DNA from: Crotalaria pallida
Taxonomy: Eukaryota; Streptophyta; Magnoliopsida; Fabales; Fabaceae
DNA: 64,000 bases
Direction of reading: 5' to 3'
Assembly (NCBI GenBank): GCA_037953625.1
Contig: CM075653.1
Coordinates: 2,170,001-2,234,000, forward strand
The translations under genes and the position numbers were made by a program. The notes under the pieces are model-generated. The model was not told where the DNA came from, made no database searches, and saw only the letters and a program-made list of their open reading frames with translations. Below, piece by piece: positions 57,954 through 64,000 of the stretch; position 1 is the stretch's first letter; every line of letters begins with the position of its first letter.

Positions 57954-60374
57954 CTTGCCATTCATTTTGTTACTCCATTTCTCTTTAAATTGTGTTTATT
58001 CCTTGTTTAAAAGAAAACAAATTTGTTTTGGGCATATATATACACTTTCTAAAGCTGTGATGATGGGATGGCTTAAATGTTATTTTGAGTACGACTAATA
58101 TATAAATGGCACGACACATAAATAGACTTTGGCCACAGTCAAAAATAAAAGTCTAATCATGTTGAAAAGTTGGCTTATTACCAAACTTAATCAGGTCAAA
58201 CTGAATAACTTTTGATGTTTTAGAGTGAAATTTTTGTCACTTCACTCATCAACAAGCATACCCCGGATTCATGAAAAACATAAACAACACTTAACCACTC
58301 CTTATCACAGAAAACCCCACTCCTAGCTCCAAGAAACTTTTCCGAATTAAATAGTTTACAATGTTAAGTTCATATATAATATGGTGTTTTTTTTTTCCAT
58401 GGCGTTCTTAGTTGATAACACAATACATAATGTATTTTTTTTTTCAACAAAACCTTGCGTTTTCATACGATTTTATACATAATCAAACTAAGAATATATT
58501 GATGTGTGTTGTTCTAATTATTTCCAATGAGTTTGGTTACCCATCCAGCAAATTGATACGTCCTTTATTTTATTGAAAGGAATTGACGACTCATATATTT
58601 ATATATGGCAATGCGCAATAGTACTTAAAGTTATCAAACATTATAACTTACATGCCTAGCTAGCTATCTAACTAGACTGCTCCATTAGTTTTCCGGGGCC
58701 TATATATTATGGTTTTGCTTTAATAAGAAGATAATAATATTCAAAGATATAATGATCGAAAACTATATATATGTCAGATAATGGTGGTCCAACAAATGTG
58801 TAGAATAATTTTTCATATGTACTATATTGTGACCCTATAAACAAATTATTGCACAATATGATTTTCTTTATTTATTATAGGATTTCGCCCCAAATGTTGT
58901 ATCCGTGACTCAAGACATAAGGAAAATCACGAAGATGTTGAAATATGACTATATATATGATACATATCAAGCTTATTACTCATTTAGTTAAATTGGCACT
59001 AGACAACTAGATAACAAAAAAATTAATAAAATTTCCAAGTATGTCCTAGCATTTCTAATTAATTGTCAAATGAGCATCCATGGGATTTAACTAATAAATT
59101 TGACTTGTAAATTTTTTGTTTTAATAAATCGAAAATTGTATTAATAAAAAGTATAGGATGTACTCAACCCAACAAATACATGATAATGTATGCTATAGCC
59201 ATAGTCATAGAGTTTATTCTATAATAAATTTCTCTTTGCTAATTAAAAAAAAATTGACATGAAATTAATAACTGCTCCAAGTTGTTGCTGATTAATAATT
59301 TTGTAGATTTGGTTGCTGAGTGACCAAGAATTAAATGAACAAATGAAGAATAAGAGGAAGGGAATAAGTGAGAAAGAATGATAGATATGAAAATTTGACG
59401 TTGTCCAATTTGTTTGCTTTCGATGTGTGGATGATATTGAAGCAGATAAGAGATCAGATGAGAGTTAGGCAAGGAAAGACTGGAAAGTGAGATCCTCAAA
59501 TGTATGTATGTCTAGTTAAAAGCTAAGAGGAGCCATCTGCCATATATGCAAACAATTTGTTAGATTTGGTATCTTAGCTTTGTTGATATTATTTCTTGTA
59601 TTTATTTACATATATATAGAATGCATATTTATTTGAGAAAAATTATATAATATTTTATACCATATCCGCTAATATTTTAACACCAATACTTTTATTTTTA
59701 ATAATTTAAAGAGGTAGAAAAAAATCTTATACATATTATGCACAACAGCTAACCTCTATTTGTTTTATTTTAATATATTCCATACTTTAATACTCACACA
59801 ATATATTAGTATCAATATATTGAATATCCAACGAATAACATTTTCCATATGCATAAATGAACCGCCGACCACCTGATATATCTTATGGAATCTGACTACT
59901 TTCTTATGTCATGAGATGAAAAGCTTGAATGAGTGTGTGTGTGATCCACATGCACTCTCAATATTATTGTGGCCTCTCTCTCTTAACCCATCACTGCATT
60001 TTCAGCCCCTATGTGACTTGTTTTTTGTTTTAATCTTTTTTGGCCTCTTTAGATATTTGCATGTGAATTCATGTTCCCATTGCAACCGATGGATAGTATT
60101 GGACTTTAGCTTAACCTCAATGTCTTCTGACATACTCCATTCCAGTTTCGTTTATAAGAAGACAAAAAACCAAAAAAAAAAATATTGGTGTCGATTATAA
60201 TAAAAAATTAATTAACTTTTCATGATTATTAAATAACATTATTTTTAAAATACTTTTCTTAATCAATTTTTATAATTAAAAAAAATATAAAATTGGATTT
60301 TGATTCGGTGACTTTAAAATTTAATGACTTTTGTGATTTTAGATTCCAAACTAGGTTTTGAGTTTGATGGCAGT
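57954..60374. other. Intergenic, no gene seen
   Basis: Mostly AT-rich. 59260-59520 and 59900-60150 are less AT-rich and non-repetitive, with short open frames but no recognisable domain. Confidence 0.45.
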
Positions 60375-60895
60375 TTTTAAGGATTAATTATGTGTTAATT
60401 AAGTTCTTGTTACAAGCTATTGTTCTTTTTTTTTTTTTTTTCAATGTATAGCTTCTCGAAGTTATTTTCGAGTTTGCCATGTATCCTTAATTCATATCAA
60501 TGTCGGCCAAATATTATTGACATATTATATCGGAATCCTAGTAAGATGCAGGAGGTTAACCACGTGGTGCTACATGGGCCAAGACTACCTCTTTCTCCAA
60601 TTCTATTTGTTTTAATTTTTATTTTTAAACTAAAAATATTAATTTTTTTATTTTTTTAATTTTAAAAAAATGATCTACACTCACGTGGGAGTGTGTGGAA
60701 CCATGTGACTAAGCTTCTGAGTCTGACTAGGATTTCAGTGTGATATCAGCAAAATTTGGTCGAAATTGATAACAGAGGCACAATATATCCCTAAACTCAA
60801 AAGTAACTTCGAGAAATCAGACATTGAAAAAAAAACAAGGATCTATGATCAAACGACCATAAATTAAAGTTCAAAGATTGAAAATTTAATTAAAC
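60375..60895. mobile_element. Dispersed inverted-repeat element, copy 2
   Basis: Relative of 42310-42840: gatgcaggaggttaaccacgtggtg, cacgtgggagtgtgtgg, tcagcaaaatttggtcgaaattgata and aaaagtaacttcgagaaatcagacattg occur in the same order. Non-coding. Confidence 0.55.
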
Positions 60896-61721
60896 CTTAT
60901 ATAAATCATACGATTTTATCGGACGACTATAATTTATTAAAGTTAGCAAAGTCGAGGAATTTATTCATGAACAATTTAAATAGCTGTGATATAAATACAG
61001 GATGAATTTTTTTCTAAAATGCAGCTTAAACTATAAAAATTTGCATACAGTCATTATAACTAAATTTGATACTTATTCATTAATTAAAGTGTAATACACT
61101 AATACTAATATCGAGCTTTCTTTTCGAACTAGAGACCAAGAAACAGCTGGTGGTTTCTTTTGGCGCAATTAATATGTACAGTGAAATGGATCTTGCACAG
61201 TCCGTTATCTTTTTGGGGAACTTCTAACAAGATTGACGATCTTATTTGTATGGGTACCACTTTATCATTTCACAAGTGGAAATGTGGAATTGGGCTTGTG
61301 ACACATGTTATAAAGGGAATTCACAATTCGGTTTTTGACACCCCGTTTTCCTTAGTTGATTTTTCGATTTTTTTTTTTCAAAGTACCTTTCAGCAAATAA
61401 TTCTTTTTTTAAGATTTATGTTGATTATCCCGTATATTAACTCCCAAATATATGTGTACTTTTGCATATATAATGAAGGGTTAGTGTGTATGTTAATTTT
61501 TCAACCAAAAAAAAACTTGTACACTCGCCAAGAGCATAGTGGGTAGAACCCACCTTCACCCACCTCAATGTATCGTCTCCTTCCCTATCATTATTTGTTC
61601 AAATTCTTGCATTCTTCATTAAAATATTATGTACGCAAAGGATTAACGATATGTACTTCAAAAGATTATTGAATGTCCTTCCTAATTTTCATCTTTTCAG
61701 ATCTTGATCCATGGAGAGTAT
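60896..61721. other. Intergenic, no gene seen
   Basis: AT-rich DNA up to the LTR. A 128-codon open frame at 61160-61546 begins at a non-ATG codon and shows no domain. Confidence 0.45.
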
Positions 61722-62042
61722 TGATAGAAGGTTGGACCTAGCAAAGATTAAAAGAATTATTGTACCTATTTAGAAGAAGGGAATATGATAGAATAAGATA
61801 GTAATTAAATAAATTAGATTATTAGATAATATTTTATGATTTTATTCTAGAAGGTTGTTAGTGTTTAGGATTATGCCAAGTGTATGGGTATTATTAGTTT
61901 TAGGGTTGTAATATTTGATATATAAAGATTGTATCCCTTATGCTCTATCATCAATGAAAAATGAATGAAGTCTTTTAGTTTTTATTTGTTATTTTCCCTC
62001 TTATCTGCTTAATCTCTCTTGGTAGGATTCTTCATCCTATCA
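61722..62042 (+). mobile_element. 5' LTR of a retrotransposon that runs off the window
   Basis: A 321-bp segment starts TGATAGAAGG and ends CATCCTATCA, with TGATAG/CTATCA as inverted ends. It contains a TATA-like gatatataaag (about 61918-61928) and a polyadenylation-like aatgaaaaatgaatg downstream, as expected of an LTR. TGGTGCTTTCATTC follows two bases after the end, fitting a primer-binding site. The 3' LTR must lie beyond 64000, so this is one-sided evidence. Confidence 0.65.
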
Positions 62043-62173
62043 AATGGTGCTTTCATTCTCTTACAAACCTCTCACTATGGCTCCTCACCACCAACCACCA
62101 TCCTCCCACTTACACATCTTTTCTACCACAATACAACCATTTTCTTCCACCTAATCTATCACATGAAAACTTA

Positions 62174-62883
62174 ATGGAAAACTATCGTTACCGATCTTAC
62201 TATCTTCATCACCACCACTTTCCTTCTCAACCACTCCGGCCACCACCTCACCCACCATCGTTTTCTCAACTCTGGCCGCCAACAGCTTCCCATTCTCCCA
62301 CCATGACACATCCACATCCATACTACTACAATCCGATCCAACAATCACCATCCCACTCTTCTTTCCCAACCACACAATCCTTTGTTGCATCACCATGGAA
62401 GGCATATCCTACTCAGGATGGAAGATTTTACTACCACAACAAGGTTACAGACGAATACACTTAGGAAATTCCACCCTCATATTCCAGATCTGCTTCTTCA
62501 TTAACCTCTCAACCGCCACGCACTCTCTCAGATCCTCACTCACTTTCAAACTCAGCCACCCTCTCAACTACCCCATATCAATCTTATTATCCAGCCATTC
62601 CAACTCTCTCTTCATCACCCACAATACCAAAAAAACCAGAAAAAGAACAAAAAGCACCAGAACCACCAGAGACTACTTTATTTGGGTTATCCAGAACAAG
62701 TGCTGCTTCATTTCCCTCCCCAACTGAAACACCACCGACAACCATCGCGCCACCGTTACCGAAGTCCGCTGCGCCACCATTACCGGAGTATTCTGCGCCG
62801 CCGGTGTCTGAAGGGAAGGAGATCTCATTCGCCACCGTGAGAAGTTGTCGACACCACCTTCACCGCCGCAAGATCCAGTGCTA
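62174..62883 (+). pseudogene. Pro-rich WW-domain protein fragment with a nonsense codon
   Basis: From ATG 62174 a His/Pro/Tyr-rich frame runs to TAG at 62462-62464 (96 residues), then the same frame stays open to 62883. The stop sits inside a WW domain: SPWKAYPTQDGRFYYHNKVT then DEYT-stop-EIPP. In the family (PRP40-type and other WW proteins) the position of the stop is the second conserved Trp of the T-W-E-x-P ending; TGG to TAG explains it. After the stop the frame is Pro/Ser-rich (KKPEKEQKAPEPPETT ... PPLPEYSAPPVSEGKE). Its place inside an LTR element suggests a captured host gene fragment. If transcribed, only the truncated 96-residue product is predicted. Confidence 0.6.
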
Positions 62884-63238
62884 GACGTCGCTTTCGGCAA
62901 GAGAGGGATGAGTTCTACTCCTTCATCGCGGTCACCGCCGCAAGTTTCGCCACTAGCACCATCGCTGGAAATGGTACCACCGTCACCAGGCTTAGCCTCT
63001 GACGAGAACAAGCAGAGAGAGGAGGAATAGCAAATAAACCCCATTTGTGTTCAGCCATGGAAACCACCATGGGAACCGCCAACTCCGTCACATAGGAAAC
63101 CACGACTGCCATCATCATATCTGCAGTCGCCGTCGGTCGATGAGCTCCTTCCACCACGAGATCTGCCGTGGAGACCACTGTCGCCAGGTTTATCCTCCGA
63201 CAACAAAGAGAGAGAGGAGAGAGAGAGACAGAGAAGCC

Positions 63239-63793
63239 ATGGTTATTCAAGTGTGTAGTGAGATCTTTGGCTCTAATGGCTTAGAGGATATGCTACATGA
63301 GGGTGAAAGTGAGTTGGGAGCCCAAAAGCTTTCTGGAAAAGAGAAAACAATGAATAATGGCCTTGATTATGAACCTTTGTTTTGGAAAGGGATGGTGCAA
63401 TCTCATCCACTCATTCAAAGGATAAAGCAATCTCATCCATCCAAAGAAAGCACAATCCATGTGCTTCTTAGTAAACTAATCATGCCATGCCATGTGGCAA
63501 TATCAAATAGTAGGAGTTTTGTGGCCTTACCTCAAACAGTTTCGGCTACATCCAAGGTACATGCGTTCGACGAGTCTATGCAACCACTTGTGGAGGAGAC
63601 TATATCAACTCTAATTATTCCACATGAAGTCAAAACAAAATTGGTTTATGGAATTGAAATCTTGGGTGCACATGCAGCTCAATATTTTGGGCAAAATTTA
63701 TTATTATTGAGTTTTGAATTACGGCCCCCATTGTCGAAATTTTGGCTCCCATTTTGCATTTTCATGGACAAAATTGCCCTCAGTGTGTTTTAA
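63239..63793 (+). CDS. Unrecognised open frame in the LTR element
   Basis: A 184-codon frame from ATG 63239 (MVIQVCSEIFGSNGLEDM...) to a stop at 63791-63793. I do not recognise any domain. Composition is ordinary and it contains no zinc knuckle or protease motif. It lies downstream of the WW fragment within the same element. It may be a non-coding chance frame or a remnant of captured DNA. Confidence 0.25.
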   Translation: MVIQVCSEIFGSNGLEDMLHEGESELGAQKLSGKEKTMNNGLDYEPLFWKGMVQSHPLIQRIKQSHPSKESTIHVLLSKLIMPCHVAISNSRSFVALPQTVSATSKVHAFDESMQPLVEETISTLIIPHEVKTKLVYGIEILGAHAAQYFGQNLLLLSFELRPPLSKFWLPFCIFMDKIALSVF

Positions 63794-64000
63794 ATTTTCG
63801 TCTTCTAAGAGACAGAAAAATTCGGTTCACAAAGAGACGGAAAAATTCGGTCTGGCATGAGCTTTGTTCCAAACCCAAACCTCATCCCAACTTCTTTATC
63901 CCGTCGTGTCGCAATCTTCCTTCGACATTGTCGCGCCGTTACCCTATAGAGCATCCCGATAGCACCACGTCGCCTACCCTGTCATTTCTAATCTTAACCT

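Larger units (their letters stand above)
62043..64000 (+). mobile_element. Internal region of the LTR element (truncated by window end)
   Basis: It begins with the primer-site-like sequence and carries a Pro-rich frame with a WW segment (62174-62883), a GC-rich stretch with several repeated accaccgtcacc-type words (62860-63230) and a 184-codon open frame (63239-63793). No reverse transcriptase, integrase or protease motif is visible within the window. Confidence 0.5.

Noticed and set aside
59239..60200. Open frames at 59239-59499 (-) and 59916-60200 (+)
   Set aside because: Short, no recognisable domains, no supporting splice or promoter signals.
61160..61546. 128-codon open frame upstream of the LTR
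   Set aside because: Non-ATG first codon, no domain, AT-rich 3' half; probably chance.
62587..63250. Minus-strand open frames in the LTR element interior
   Set aside because: They are shadows of the Pro-rich plus-strand frame and of GC-rich repeats; no recognisable product.

Overview
This window is nuclear DNA from a flowering plant. Its genes have introns with GT-AG (one GC-AG) borders and encode typical eudicot proteins: a photosystem I antenna protein, a PPR protein, a NGATHA-type B3 factor and a purple acid phosphatase. Intergenic DNA is very AT-rich and full of MITEs, SINE/LINE tails, hAT-like elements and LTR-retrotransposon debris. A plastid psbH fragment sits in the nuclear sequence. 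The gene set and the N-terminus of the NGATHA-like protein fit a legume (Fabaceae), but this is an inference from recognition, not from a search.

Layout. 0-4.5 kb: a three-exon purple acid phosphatase gene (+) with MITEs in both introns and a SINE-like piece in intron 1. 5.2-7.1 kb: a decayed, 5'-truncated, intron-containing copy of a COP1-interacting-protein-related gene (+). 8.3-10.2 kb: LHCA2 (-), four exons, with a GC-AG first intron and a MITE in intron 2. 12.7-15.0 kb: an intronless PPR gene (-), apparent orthologue of Arabidopsis At4g01570; its start codon lies in a pentanucleotide microsatellite and a plastid psbH fragment lies just upstream. 15.4-25 kb: repeats, including a GC-rich foldback element, a CACTA transposase remnant, two LINE tails with clear target duplications and a tRNA-derived SINE. 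25.7-27.6 kb (leader to about 28.3 kb): a NGATHA-like B3 transcription factor gene (-).

From about 28.5 to 61.7 kb I find no credible protein-coding gene. This 33-kb desert holds inverted-repeat elements, two hAT-like elements with 7/8-matching 8-bp target duplications, a 1.25-kb direct tandem duplication, a roughly 400-bp near-perfect hairpin element, nested MITEs, and a Copia-like LTR pair that brackets a striking array of short palindromes. At 61.7 kb an LTR element begins and runs off the window; its internal region carries a proline-rich reading frame with a WW-domain segment whose second Trp codon is a stop.

The intact genes are individual housekeeping or developmental loci (phosphate handling, photosynthesis, organelle RNA, organ development) with no sign of an operon-like or clustered pathway. 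The unusual material is in the repeats and pseudogenes. Exon borders were placed by eye from splice signals and frame continuity; no transcript or database evidence was available.
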